Source of the DNA: Sphagnum compactum | Taxonomy: Eukaryota > Bryophyta > Sphagnopsida > Sphagnales | Assembly (NCBI GenBank): GCA_965153455.1 | Contig: OZ234500.1 | Span: 7,440,001-7,504,000 of the forward strand | DNA: 64,000 bases | Reading direction: 5' to 3' | In this document: positions 50,770-62,600 of the stretch, piece by piece | How the letters are laid out: every line of letters starts with the position of its first letter | Position numbering within the stretch: position 1 is the first letter of the stretch | Program-made: the position numbers and the translations under genes | Notes under the pieces: generated by a model | What the model saw: the letters and a program-made list of their open reading frames with translations, nothing else | What the model was told of the DNA's origin: nothing | Databases searched by the model: none

Positions 50770-51350
50770 TAAATCGGTAGATTCAAAATTTTTGATATGG
50801 ACACAAGAAAGTATATTCAAAATATTTTGAAGAAGAAATATGAAAACATAAGTCACTACATTTAGTTTAGAAAAAGTTGGATACAAAGTTTGAACTTTGG
50901 TATCATAAAAGTAAGTTGAAAGTACGTTTGAAACTAAATGGGTCAATATGGTGTTCAAACCTATTTCATATTGAAAATTTGATATATTATGATTATATAC
51001 ATGCATAATTTGACAATACATAAGTATCTTTTAAAGCCCCGTTAATTTGAATTTTTTTTAAAATCAATATTTCATTTATATGTAGCCCATTTTGTAAGAT
51101 CAAACATCTTGTGCAAGTAAAAACATTTTTAAAAATTCTACTTAATTTTATTTTCAAGAAGGAAATTTTCAACATTTTAAATGTAAAATGGAAGATTATC
51201 ATCATGTTAATTATTGTACAAAATAAAATTTCTACTTTCAATACATTAAAACTTTTTCATGCCTACTTATAATTTTTTGTGGCACAAAATAGTGAACTAT
51301 CTACTTTACCTTGTTTGCACCCAAGTACCATTTTAAACCATTACAATTCT
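50770..51350 (-). repeat. Diverged repeat, right partner of the inverted pair
   Basis: On the reverse strand it carries, in the same order as 38790-39345: GGTACTTGGGTGCAAACAAG, ATTTTATTTTGTACAATAAT, AAATGAAATATTGATTTT, AATAGGTTTGAA, CAACTTACTTTTATGATACC (followed by AAAGTTC) and ATACTTTCTTGTG. Small gaps separate the blocks. Confidence 0.65.
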
Positions 51351-53261
51351 AGATTCCATTATAATCATTCGTAAATGTGTTTTTACAGGGTAAAAAATGT
51401 AAAAAAAAGTGACATTATGACAAAATTTTGGTACACCTTAAAACAAACACTAAAAGGACTTATAAGTAGGCACTAAAAGGACTAAAATCCTATCATAACA
51501 TGTGTGTTTGATTTTGGTACACAAACCTACTTATTTAGTCAATTTAATATTTGTTCTAATCACCATTTTGACTAATAGTCAAATTGCCATTAATCAAATT
51601 GACTAATCAAAATAACCATAAATGATTCAAAATATAAATTTATTCATTCTACCCATAAGGAAGAAACTATGTGTCTATGCAAGATTTGGGGATAAAATTT
51701 TTGCTTGTTTTCCAACCAATATGAAATGAAGGATGGAAATAACATAATGATTAAAGTTGGGGTTTTGGGAGGTTTAGCAAAGCAAGCATTGATGCATTCA
51801 TTAATGTTTTAGGCAAATGTGGTGTTCACCTTCAACGATCACCATGTTGATTACACTTTATTGTTTAGCTTTTATTTTTAATAGTGTCCATTATAACACA
51901 TATTTAATTAATTTAAGAATTTGTACAAAGTCCGAAAATGCAAACCAAAAATTTACAATGTTAAATATTAAAGTATTTCGATCATGATTTTATGACCACC
52001 AAGACTTGGTTGTTAACCACAAGGAAAAGCTTTTTAGAACTACAATTTACATCCCAAGTTATACAAATTAAACCTTGAGGACACCATTAGAGGTTCTTTA
52101 ACAAAAAGCAAAAACAAAATTGCAAGATGATTTAATGAAATACAATTTACATAAATCAAACAAACATTGTATTGAATATTTGAAATCCAAATAAAACCTT
52201 GAAGTGTGGTGGCCACCGAGCATATAACAAGAGAAAAGGAAGTTGCAATTGTCAAAAAATTCAAATTACATAACAAGTAAGAGGGAAACAAGTTTCGACA
52301 TTCATAAATTTATGTAGAGTACATAACAACTACCCAAACTTTATTAAATGTTTTAGATACAAATTACACCTAGTGGCCACAAGCTTGTCAAAACAACTAA
52401 ACTAATTTGTACAAAAAATTTGAAATAGAAAATACATTATTAAATAAAATAAAATCTAGAAAGCTCCCAAAAGTACAATCTAAATTTAAAGGTTAACTTG
52501 AGAAATATTTTCAAATCCTCCTAGTATTAAAAGTTTTGTGATGGTCCCATTGTCAAATATGCAACAACATTTATAGAATAAAGTTAGGAATCTTAAAACT
52601 ACTCCTAACGAGAGAATAACTAATGATCACAGGCCTACAAATCAACAAGTAGTGAACAATGATGTTAAATTAGATTTATACGGTGTGGAAATGTTAGGAA
52701 CAAATCAAAGAGTCGTATGTGAATGTCTTGGAAACAAACCTCAAAGAGGAGGATATTAGCATGTGAATTAACTTACATTTAGGATTTATCAATGACATGG
52801 AAATTGGCCTTTGATGTTGGCACATCACTAAACTATTGTGTTTTGGATCAAATTGTGAATCAAATGTGAGCTAACACATAATGGTCATTTAAATCAAGCT
52901 AACACCAAGATAAATTGGGATTATTTCTTTAGATGAATTTGCAACAAATTTCATTTAGGTGTAGGCATCATGTTTTTGTTCATGAATAAAGCACATGTGG
53001 CACATGGCATTGTTAAGGTTTGAAAAAATGTTTACTATGGCCTTTATGGTCTTGTGAAATTTTTATTTGTTTATTTGCTTGAAGTAAATTTACAAATAAT
53101 CCTTGTCGGTGCATCCCAAATCACCATGTGATGTTTTTCTAGCTTGAAATACATATTAAGGTTGATTCTGTTCATGCATCAACAATCAATTGTGGTTTTT
53201 GTTGTTTGTTTCACTCATTAGTGAAAATGCATTTGTATAATTATGCTTGTGTCATGTGCCT

Positions 53262-53477
53262 CTAGGTGTGATCAATGTTTTTAAAGGTAATGCATGCACA
53301 ACAAATGGCATAACAATAAGACATATTGATGACATAGGGATCATTGGGGCCACCTCGTTGAAGATTATTGACCACATCATCCAAGTTCACAAATTCCACC
53401 TTCACATTTTGTGAATTGTGTTGTTCTGATGTTGCATGTTGTTCATATGGATGATGGTTGTTAAATAGTTCTTGCAT
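53262..53477 (-). other. Coding-like fragment of unknown origin
   Basis: The - strand ORF has a compositionally protein-like stretch (HHPYEQHATSEQHNSQN, then VKVEFVNLDDVVNNLQRGG and NDPYVINM) that stands out from the AT-rich background. I recognise no family. It lies just inside the right end of the putative 17.5-kb element. Confidence 0.3.
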
Positions 53478-53738
53478 GAACGAATGTAGATAACTCTACA
53501 TAATCATGTTATTTTTATGTGTCAATTTTTAGTATTAGTGCAATGTAATTCCCATCACCCTCACCTTGCAAATCTATCATGTGAACAGGTGCAATGATGA
53601 TTAATATTTATGATTAAAAGCATAGGGGATGATTATAGGATTTATGGTTTGAAATTATTAAAACTATAAAAAAATCGCTAGTGTTAGATTATGGACTTTC
53701 AAATGCCACTTTTGAGCCACCTAACCATGCTTTCACCC

Positions 53739-56700
53739 TAATAAATGTTATAATGAATGATTCAAATCAATTAAACAAATTTTGGACATCATGTTCAAGT
53801 ATAAAGCAAAAAGGAATTCAAGACTACTTTGACATTCCATAATGACATATTTTCATTTGGAATGCCCAAACCCTATTAAAAAATCACATAATGTCCTTTT
53901 TTTGCACTCATGTCTTCTATACTTCTTTCCAAACCTTTGGAATGTAAATTTGTAATTAACAAAATTAATTTGATTGTCCTTATCAATGCATTTGTTTTAT
54001 GAAAAAATTCAAGATTTTAACATCAATTCCAAGTCCAAGCATGAATGGGGTACCCCCTTTGGAACATTAAAGACTTATTCCGAGGGCACTCAAATTCATT
54101 TTTTTCTCCACTTTTTTTATGACCTATTTAGATTTCCCCTTTTTCTCATGTTAAATGAAGTAATTTTGTTCCAAATTTTATATAGGCATCTAAAATATTT
54201 ATTTTTCTCACTTATGAAAGTAAGAATAGTAAAATTTATCCAATGTGAACCATGTTCTATAAATGGCCCAAAATTCCTAAAAAATTCATTTTTTGAAAAT
54301 TTTTAAGTTGCAGTAAGGCACGTGATTCTGTCACATCCATACATTTTATGTACATTAGTACCTAAAGTGTTTGTGGTAAGAATCTTGGGCCACGAATATT
54401 TATTTATTCCTTATGAATTTTTGAATTTTTTTTTATAAAAAGACAAAGTCCTGGATTTTTTTCCAGGACTTGGTAGGAATTATAAAACTTGTTCAAATTT
54501 GACATGCTACATGCATAGAATAGCACCAAGTGCAATTATGCTAGTAGGAGCAAAAATAATTATAACCATTGTTTAATTCTGTGTTCTTACACCAAAAAAA
54601 TTCAAAGAGAATTTTAATTTGAAAATAAGTTATAATGTTTACACATTATCAAAAAATTTAATGTTTTATTTTTCCCAAAATGAGATTATTTCATTAACAT
54701 TTGGACCTTCAAAAGTAGTGTAGAAGGACTTGTAACCACTGTTTTTTAAGTAATGAAAGGACTTGTAAATGAATTTGGAAAACTTTGAAAATGACATATT
54801 TTTAGTCAATTTTTAACACAAACCTTAACAAAATAATATAATTTTTAAAATAAATATTTTTAAAAACTTTGTTGAAATTCAAAAAGATTTCAAGAATATT
54901 CCTAAAAAAAATCACCTAAAGGGGTGTTAATGGCTCTTATTAGCTTATTAAACCTTATCTTAGTAATGTATCTATCCATGAAAAAAATCAAACTTTCAAT
55001 ATGAATGTGCCATTAAGTTACAACAACATGTTTTAAGTGAGGGGGTCCACTAAATATAAAAGGAGACAATCTCTTTTGGTACCTAAACCCTAAACCCTAA
55101 ACCCTTTCACAAAATTTGGTGATTTACCATACTAAAAAATTGTGTCATGGTATAAAACATATTTTATTCTATTTAAGGTCAAATATGGAACAATTTGAAC
55201 AAATATTGCTAATCAAATTGAGTCTTTTTTTATAAAACTACGCAATGGGACACAGTTCCTAAACCATCTTTCGAGACATTTTAAAACATATTTCAATCAT
55301 CCAAATCACAAAAAATCATCACCATTTTAATGAAAATGTATGTGAATATCTAATGAAAAAAACAATATACCAAATAAATTGTTTTGTAAATGTAATGGTC
55401 ATTCAAAATAGTGTTTTGAAAATGATTTTGGGGTGAAATATTCTTTTTGTGTACCCCAACCGTGAATGTACCCAAGTGTTATGATGAAAATGTTTGGCAA
55501 TGGCAAACCTTGAAAGGCGGGGGGGCACCAAATCTTTGTATTTTCAAAGTACCTTTATGTTTAAAGGGTATCATTTTGCTACCTAATTATAAATGAGATG
55601 GATGTTAATATATATCCTTGTTTATTTATAAAATTGGTAGGTTTTCCAATTGATAAATATATACAATTATTTATAAATAAAAAACCATTTAACAATATTT
55701 TCAAATGGCTCAAGTTTATTTTGTAAATATTTTGAAGGTTTTTTTAGGGGGTTAATTTTTTTTTTCCAATGTTTTTCTATTTTTGAAATAAACAAATATA
55801 CTTTATTTTGAATTAATGTCCTTTTATAAAATGGTAAATGAAGTTCTTGTGACATGAACATTGCAAAGTTGTAAGAGCATTGAAAAACATTCATGATAAA
55901 AAACTTTGGATTATTGTAGCAAATGTAGTTGGAAAACTTGAAGTTGATAAGTTATGAGTGAAAACACATTTTGGGGGACCCCTTTTAAGCACTTGTGGAT
56001 GTAATATTATAATGTGTAATGTATAATTGCTTCAAAAATGTGGTGCATTTAATTTTATTGCTTGGGCTTTATAATATTTATTTCTAAAAACTATTCTTAT
56101 ATAATATGTTTATTTTTAAAATAAAAATCCAAGTATCCATTGGTATATTAATGGTATACATAGGTATAACAATGGCAAATGTCGGGTTTTCATTTTAGAT
56201 TACATTAATATCAAGGTGTCATTAGTCATTAAAAATATGCATTTGTAATGGAATTTAAAACAAAGGCACCAACACATATTTAATTAATTTAGGACTATAT
56301 TGTTAATTTAAAACTTTTCCCTATTTCATGGATGGTATAAACTTTGTCTAGTGGCCACCACATTTTTAAAATGTAACCTTATATTCAAGTAAAAACAACA
56401 ATCATTCACAAAGATAACATCCACAAAGATATTTTGTCTCAAAAGAATTCATACCAATCCTATTCCAATATAATATATGCTAGTTTCAAAATTAACATAT
56501 TATGATGAAAAGAGTATTTTTTTTGGTGCCCACAAAATGAAAATTATAGGACTAAATTTTTAATTTAGACTTTATACAACTTGGTGGATGGAATGAACTC
56601 CACTTGGTGGCCATTAGACTTAACAAATTAATGATCATTTTTGACGTGAATGTCATATTATAAATTTTTCAATTCATTTCCAAATAAAAACAACTTTGTA

Positions 56701-57275
56701 ACCAACAATTCCAAAAAGATCCATGTACAGATTTTGTTAAAAAATTCTAAAACTCTAAAACAAGACTATGAATTTTCATGATTGATTGAAAGCCAAATGT
56801 TAGTGTTCCCATCTAACATCAAGAGACTCAATCCTTTGAATTTGAAACAAGGAGAGAGGCCAAATTGACAAAACTACAACATCACACTATCACACAAATT
56901 TTACTAATACTTTTCAAATATATATACACCATAAAACTTTTAAAAATGTAATTGAACGCTTGGTGGCCACTAGGTGAAACATAAAAAATTATAAGCTATG
57001 AGAACCAAATGACACAACTCCCATTACATGTAGGGGCTTTCCATACCATGTAGGAAAGTTGACACCTAGTGACCACCAAAGATTAGGGATCAAGAAGAAC
57101 AAAATAGATTAATAATTACTACTTTTCAAGAATCACATACATGGATAAATTTTGGCAAAATAATATTTTCATTAAACCTACAACATAATTATTTTTTTTT
57201 AAAAAAAAAACATCAATCCAATTAATACAATGATATAAAAGACAAATATAATTTAATCAATGTCACCAACATCTT
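53739..57275. other. AT-rich spacer with scattered palindromic cores
   Basis: No gene seen. It contains a short interstitial telomeric repeat (55083-55105) and single copies of a palindromic word like CTTGGTGGCCACTAGGTG (about 56345, 56608, 56958, 57063), discussed in the findings. Confidence 0.45.
55083..55105. repeat. Interstitial telomere-like repeat
   Basis: Three tandem copies of CTAAACC, the complement of the plant-type TTTAGGG repeat, lie in unrelated AT-rich DNA. It is too short to be a telomere and may be a repair scar or chance. Confidence 0.8.
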
Positions 57276-59888
57276 TCACAAATTGGTTGAGGCATTAGTA
57301 GCATCAAGATTAACTTTAGTTCTAGCGACATAAGTAGCAGGAATATTAATTTGAGTTTTGTTTGTTGTATTCTTTTGAGCAAAAAAAGAGAAAAGAATAG
57401 CTGAAATGTCAAGCCATTTTTCTAGATTTGCTAAATTACATTTCCACTTCCCATTCTAGCAATCTTCATATAGATGTCGTTCATCCAAATTTGATATTTT
57501 CTTCACGAGAACCCACCATTGAACTCTCACCATTTTAAAATATTCACTCTCTTCATCCTTGATAACATCACCTTCTGTTCTTCCCATCCAAAGAGCAACA
57601 AGATTAGGATCATGTGGTCTCACAAACACAAAATCTCCAACATTAAGATTTCTAAATGGCATGTATGCAGTACAAGGTCTTAGGTTCTTTGGCTCACAAT
57701 AAGGAACTTGAATTGGATATTCTGGATCAACAATGTCCATCATGATTGACAATGAAGCCCTACCATAATTAGACCTCTAATTGCTTAAAGGCTAGAAGCC
57801 CTCCAAAAGAGTTGTACTTTGAGGCGGTAATGGTCTTGACAAATGCAACAAAACATTTTCCCAGTACTCCACATATGGCTTCATCTTCATTTCATATGTG
57901 GAATTTTACACAATGCCCACCTTCTAGAAATCCATGTATTTGGACAATCTAGAACTTATAAACTTTTCTCTTTCCACTAACCTTGATGCATCATTGCCCC
58001 AAATTGGGCGGTATAGAACAAGGCTTGGAACTCTAGTAGATAACTTTGGTGAACCGTTTGTATTAACTTTCCATAATCTAAATCGGAAGCCCATCTATCG
58101 GACTCCACACAGGATCTATGGGGGAAACCTTGTATTGCATCAATGGCCAACATGAGGAATCAACAAAAAATCTAAACATATGCATATCAATATGCCCTAC
58201 CAACATTTCAAGACCATCCTTCAAATAACATAGGACCCAAGATTTGAAATATGGAATCTCTTGAATCAATTGAGTAATGAATGGTTTGTCCTGTGAGATC
58301 ATGAAAGCTTTCATCAAATCTGCTAAAATGTAATTGTTTTCCTCCCTCAACTTTTTTGACAAATAGCCAAAACATCCATCTATATCCTCATGTGTATGGC
58401 CAACTACAAGAAATCCCAATTTGACCTCTTCAAACACATCACTGTCAACAATGATAGAAACACTAACAAATGTCGATTTTTATTATTTTTAACACAATTA
58501 TCCATTTGGAACAACAAGTTTGTTAGCAAAGGTTTTGAACCAACAATTTGATCCGGGGTGCATAATTCGCATATGCAACATGATTTCCTTTGCAACATAA
58601 TGCAAATAATGAGTTGTGCGAGGGGTGTTCACACAATAATTTCGATTTCGAAACTTTGGCTGCCTCTAAAATCCACAACAATTGTAATAAGGACCCAATT
58701 GTGAAATTGGGATCGTTTGGCCACAACTCATTAAAATATTGTGCATCTTTTTCATCTCCATGACCATGTGTTATCATTCCCATAAGGGTAATGGGCAATT
58801 GTCTAAGGCCAAATATCATTTTGTTGCACATTTGCAACCTTGGAAGTATAGTTTTTGCATGGTCAATCTTATCATGAATAATGCATAGGAACTCATCCTT
58901 CAATTGCACTATCTTCCAAGTATGGTATAAATTTTTACATGATTTTAAATTTTTATAAGTAGGATATGTTTTCTTAGCTTCGCCTCATACTCTAAAACCT
59001 CATTGCTCTTCTTTCCCAATTTGGATATCAAGTCCTTCAAAGATTCACAAACAGTGCATTTCATAAACACAAACCCCTGCTTTCACACATCGACATTCAA
59101 ATGGTGTCTTTTCTTCAACCTACTCATAGCAGATTGAAAAATACCTCGAATGTTTAAGTCCTTGCTTATCTGCCAACCCATAGAAACAAGAAAACAAAAA
59201 AATATTAAGCTTTCCATGATAGATGTATACTTTCAAATATACATTCAAAAATACATTTCAATTTCTCAAACAATATTTTTTCACGAGAAACACCGAGTGA
59301 CCGCTAAGCGTTTGTCGCCAAACACCCAGTGACAATTAGGCATTTGTCTCCAAATAGGAACAAAAAGTGTTGGTCGTTCCATATGATTTACCTAATCATT
59401 GTGTTCTTGCAGATTCTTCCATGTTTCAGGCAAAAGACATCGCACATTTTATCTACCATTTCCAATCCCTTTCATTTGATGCGGCATTGTATCTTCAAAC
59501 AAATCAATCAATGATTGAACATTGGACTTCGCTTACCAGGTTGACATATGATTATGTGTACTTTTATTCCCATGTGGTAGAAAACAATAACCTCGCTTGT
59601 TGTTTGATTGTACAACATATATGTTGACTTCGAAAAACCAATGATCTAATAGCAAATAGTTTCACAAATATCTAAACCTTCAATAGTAATAAAATTTTGT
59701 ATGCTTCCAACTCCCTTTGTATACAACCTTTTTGGAGTATCTAAACCATAGGCTCTGTGGTCTTCAAATGACAAACTCCAAAACTCATGTTTCAACAACA
59801 AGGTCTTTTCACGAGGAAAATCTTGACAACAATTCATGGCGCAACACGTTGTTGCACCCACATTGCACACAAACCCCTTTGACAACAT
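57276..59888 (-). pseudogene. DUF7869-family transposon-type protein, decayed
   Basis: Read on the - strand, pieces in several frames line up in the order expected for the DUF7869 family. N-terminal: a Cys-rich start, FPREKTLLLKHEFWSLSFED, GLDTPKRLYTKG and FITIEGLDICETICY (59.65-59.89 kb). Then FNELWPNDPNFTIGSLLQLL (58.7 kb), LLFQMDNCVKNNKNRHLLVF (58.5 kb), KLGFLVVGHTHEDIDGCFGY (58.4 kb), ADLMKAFMISQDKPFI, and MVRVQWWVLVKKISNLDERH (57.5 kb). The tail NGKWKCNLANLEKWLDIS follows a TAG at about 57453 that replaces an expected Trp codon. Family members are multi-copy in plants and animals and look transposon-encoded; their biochemical activity is not known to me. Stops and frameshifts make this copy inactive. 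Confidence 0.75.
59281..59350. repeat. Two outlying palindromic units related to the 61-62 kb array
   Basis: AACACCGAGTGACCGCTAAG followed by CGTTTGT, and AAACACCCAGTGACAATTAG followed by GCATTTGT, have the same arm-core-arm layout as the array units 2 kb away. Confidence 0.5.
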
Positions 59889-60269
59889 TTTTTCAATTCT
59901 AGAAATGGAATTCTCAAAGTTAGCTACACTTTGTTTCCTCTTATGAAAGGAATTTTTTTTTCTTTACACCAACTACTCCCAAATCATCAATATCTAGTAT
60001 TTGGGTTTCATTAAATGAAATTAAATGCTTTATTAAAAGGTACCCATCAAGAATTGTCTAAGCCAATGGCCATTTTCAAATGGTCATCACTGTTGACACA
60101 GTCATAGGACAATACAAGATGCAAAACCCAACATGGTCCTCCCCAAGCTGATCATTAAATACTGCTTTCTATGGGTCACATGCAACCACACAACCTTTTG
60201 CAAGGAAAACCCTAACATTGTCCATAAGATCACATTTAGTTCCTCGCCATTCAGACCGACGTTTTCCCA

Positions 60270-60900
60270 GTATATTTGAATTTCTCCTTCTCACGTATGG
60301 CCATGCACTGTGTCATCATTCACACATGCATTCCCTTGGCTATAGTCCTCCTTATTTTGTTCAAATTTTTCCTCGCTACCAACTTCCTCATCACCTTCCG
60401 CAATATTCTTTTCATTTCCTTCTTCGTTCATGGAATCAAACCCATACTTCCCAACAAACCCTTCCACACCATCCTTCGAGATATAAATCATTTCACCACA
60501 TAATTCCTCATTATGCAAGTCCTGAATTGTATTACCCCTATTCTCCACATTACGAATGTTCTCAGCCCAAAAACTTTTTGCCAGGGAATCGTCCTTACAT
60601 GAAACTCACTTCTTCGAGAAATTATTCACCCCATCCACTATCATGTGACATTGGTCTTTCATTGTCACAACCTTTTCATCATTCATCGACAAATACTTGT
60701 AGGGCCAAAAAACCTTTATTCCCATCATTAATCCGTAGTATCTCACACTTGGAACTAAGTAGAATAGCTTTTGCTGCTCGCAGTTTTCATTCATAGCTTC
60801 AATTAAAACCATTATGTAATTCTCCACTACACAGGGTCCATATATAAGAGCAATTAACGGATCTGTACAGGTTCCAATACCAATCCTCACACTTTCATTT
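60270..60900 (-). pseudogene. Upstream coding relic of the DUF7869 element
   Basis: The - strand reads NESVRIGIGTCTDPLIALIY, then VPSVRYYGLMMGIKVFWPYK and MIVDGVNNFSKK, an in-frame stop, SFWAENIRNVENRGNTIQDL and an acidic stretch to about 60291. The reading frame is nearly continuous apart from the stop. It shares strand and neighbourhood with the relic at 57276-59888 and is probably its N-terminal or companion protein. I recognise no domain in it. Confidence 0.45.
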
Positions 60901-61189
60901 TTGTCCTTGTCCCAAATATTAACAAAGCTACCAAATATGAATCCCTCATCTATATCTTGTTAGCCACAAACAAATGGAATGTGGCATTAAATCAAGGATC
61001 AGAATTTTGGCTATAACATGTGTTTTGCAACCCACCCATTACAAGCTAGTATTACTTCATAGAAATGTATGGAGGCTGACAAACGTTTCTACACCTAGTA
61101 ATATTATGTAGAAATGCCTGACAGCCTTCATGCATTTCTATGCCTAATATTAATTTGTAAAATTGTTAGGTGATTGTTAAGCATCTCTT

Positions 61190-62195
61190 TTCTCAACATA
61201 GCTGCACATAATTACTTGGCGGCCGTAAGGCGTCTTTGTGCCAATATAACTGCGCAGAAATGTTGTCCTCGATTCCTGTTTTTCTTTAATCCAAAAAACG
61301 CATGGCAAGCACCATGCAACTTTTACGATTTTTGATCTAGAAAACGCCTAGTGGTTGCCGGGTGTTATTTATGATTTCTGATCTAAAAATCGTTTTGCGA
61401 CGTCAAGTCGTTTTCTAAAAGTTCCGATCCAAAAAACTCATGGTAGCCACCAAGCGTTTTCTACCATGTTCAATCCCAAAAACGCATGGCGGCCACCATT
61501 TTTAATTCAAAAAACACCTAGCGACAGTGAGGCATTTTCAGCTTTTTGGATCTAGAAAACGCCTAGTGGTCGCTAGGCAATTTCTAGTATTTTCCATCTA
61601 AAAAACACTTGGTGGCCATTGGGCGTTTTCTAACATTTTCCATTCAAAAAAGCCTTGGTGACCACTAGGTGTTTTCTAACATTTTCCATCTAGAAAACAC
61701 TTGGTGGTTGCCAGGCGTTTTCTAAAATTTTTGATCCAGAAATCGTCTAATCGCCGCTAGGCGTTATCTAGCATTTTCCATCCAAAAAACGCCTAGTGGC
61801 CATTAAGTGTTTTCTAGAATTTTCAATCCAAAAATCGCTGAACAACCACTAAGCATTTTCTATCATTTTCCATCCAAAAAAGGCCTAGCGGCCACAAGGT
61901 GTTTTCTAAAATTTTCAATCTAGAAATCATCTGGTGATTGCCAAGGATTTTTAGCATTTTCTAGCTAGAAAACGTCTAGCGGCCGCTAGGCATTTTCTAA
62001 CATTTTCAATCTAGAAAACGCCTAGCAGCCGCTAGGCATTTTCTAACATTTTCAATCTAGAAAACGCCTAGCAGCCGCTAGGTGTTTTCTACCATTTTTG
62101 ATCCAGAAAATGCATGGTGGCCACAAGGCGTTTTCTAGGATTTCCCATCTAGAAAACACCTGGTGGCCGCTAGGCATTTTCTAACATTTCCCATC
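61190..62195. repeat. Array of about 20 palindromic 46-bp units
   Basis: The consensus half-arm is AGAAAACGCCTAGCGG, followed directly by its reverse complement CCGCTAGGCGTTTTCT, so each unit is a 32-bp palindrome; a 14-bp spacer (about AACATTTTCAATCT) separates units. Cores lie near 61562, 61612, 61655, 61705, 61750, 61793, 61840, 61886, 61930, 61976, 62022, 62068, 62114 and 62160, spacing close to 46 bp. Units left of 61500 are more degraded. The two units at 61976 and 62022 are nearly identical. No ORF crosses the array. Confidence 0.9.
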
Positions 62196-62600
62196 TAAAA
62201 AAGGTGGTACAATAATGGCAATTTAAATTCTCCATTGTGCAGAACCTCATGCCTGCATTTATAATTGAATGGAAGGCTATGATTGTATATAGGAGTGGTG
62301 AAGAGAACCATACCTGAATGCTACTAGGCACATCAATACAAAGGTGATTCTTCTTCCAATGGAAACTTGTCGTCATCGACTTGGGCAAACTCATGTTGCA
62401 ATCTTTGGGGAAGGTTAACACCATAAACTGTTTTTGAAGCCACATTCGGTGCAAAGGCCATTAGTGCCTTTCTCGCCTTCCTTCGAGCATTTATAATCAT
62501 AAACATTTGTGACATCAAGTAGGTATAAATAAGAATGTTCATGGAATGCAAATTACTTGTGGCCATTTTAGTCTTGTAGAATATTAGGAACAAATAAAAA
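62196..62600 (-). pseudogene. Further coding relic upstream of the palindrome array
   Basis: The - strand ORF 62593-62333 contains NARRKARKALMAFAPNVASK followed by TVYGVNLPQRLQHEFAQVDD and an acidic end. It looks like genuine but fragmentary protein sequence, perhaps the first exon of the DUF7869 element. Function and assignment are uncertain. Confidence 0.3.

Larger units (their letters stand above)
36185..53738. mobile_element. Candidate 17.5-kb element bounded by inverted GGGTGAAAGCAT ends
   Basis: The left end GGGTGAAAGCATATTAAGGTG and the right end, on the opposite strand GGGTGAAAGCATGGTTAGGTG, match over the first 12 bases and loosely beyond. The same ends bound the 619-bp element at 12980. 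Flanking 4-mers are TCAT and TAAT, so no perfect target duplication. The interior is AT-rich with no recognised gene except possible fragments at about 43.5-46.8 kb. The inverted pair 38790-39340 / 50770-51350 is placed almost symmetrically. Two unrelated ends could also explain the data. Confidence 0.3.

Noticed and set aside
55083-55105. Telomere or chromosome end
   Set aside because: Only three repeat copies, flanked on both sides by ordinary AT-rich sequence.
60218-60796. + strand ORF of 192 residues
   Set aside because: It is antisense to a better coding relic on the - strand; its His/Ser/Pro-rich composition is typical of a shadow frame.
61190-62195. Palindromic array as a CRISPR-like array
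   Set aside because: Spacers are about 14 bp and similar to each other, units diverge, and the context is a plant genome with transposon relics.
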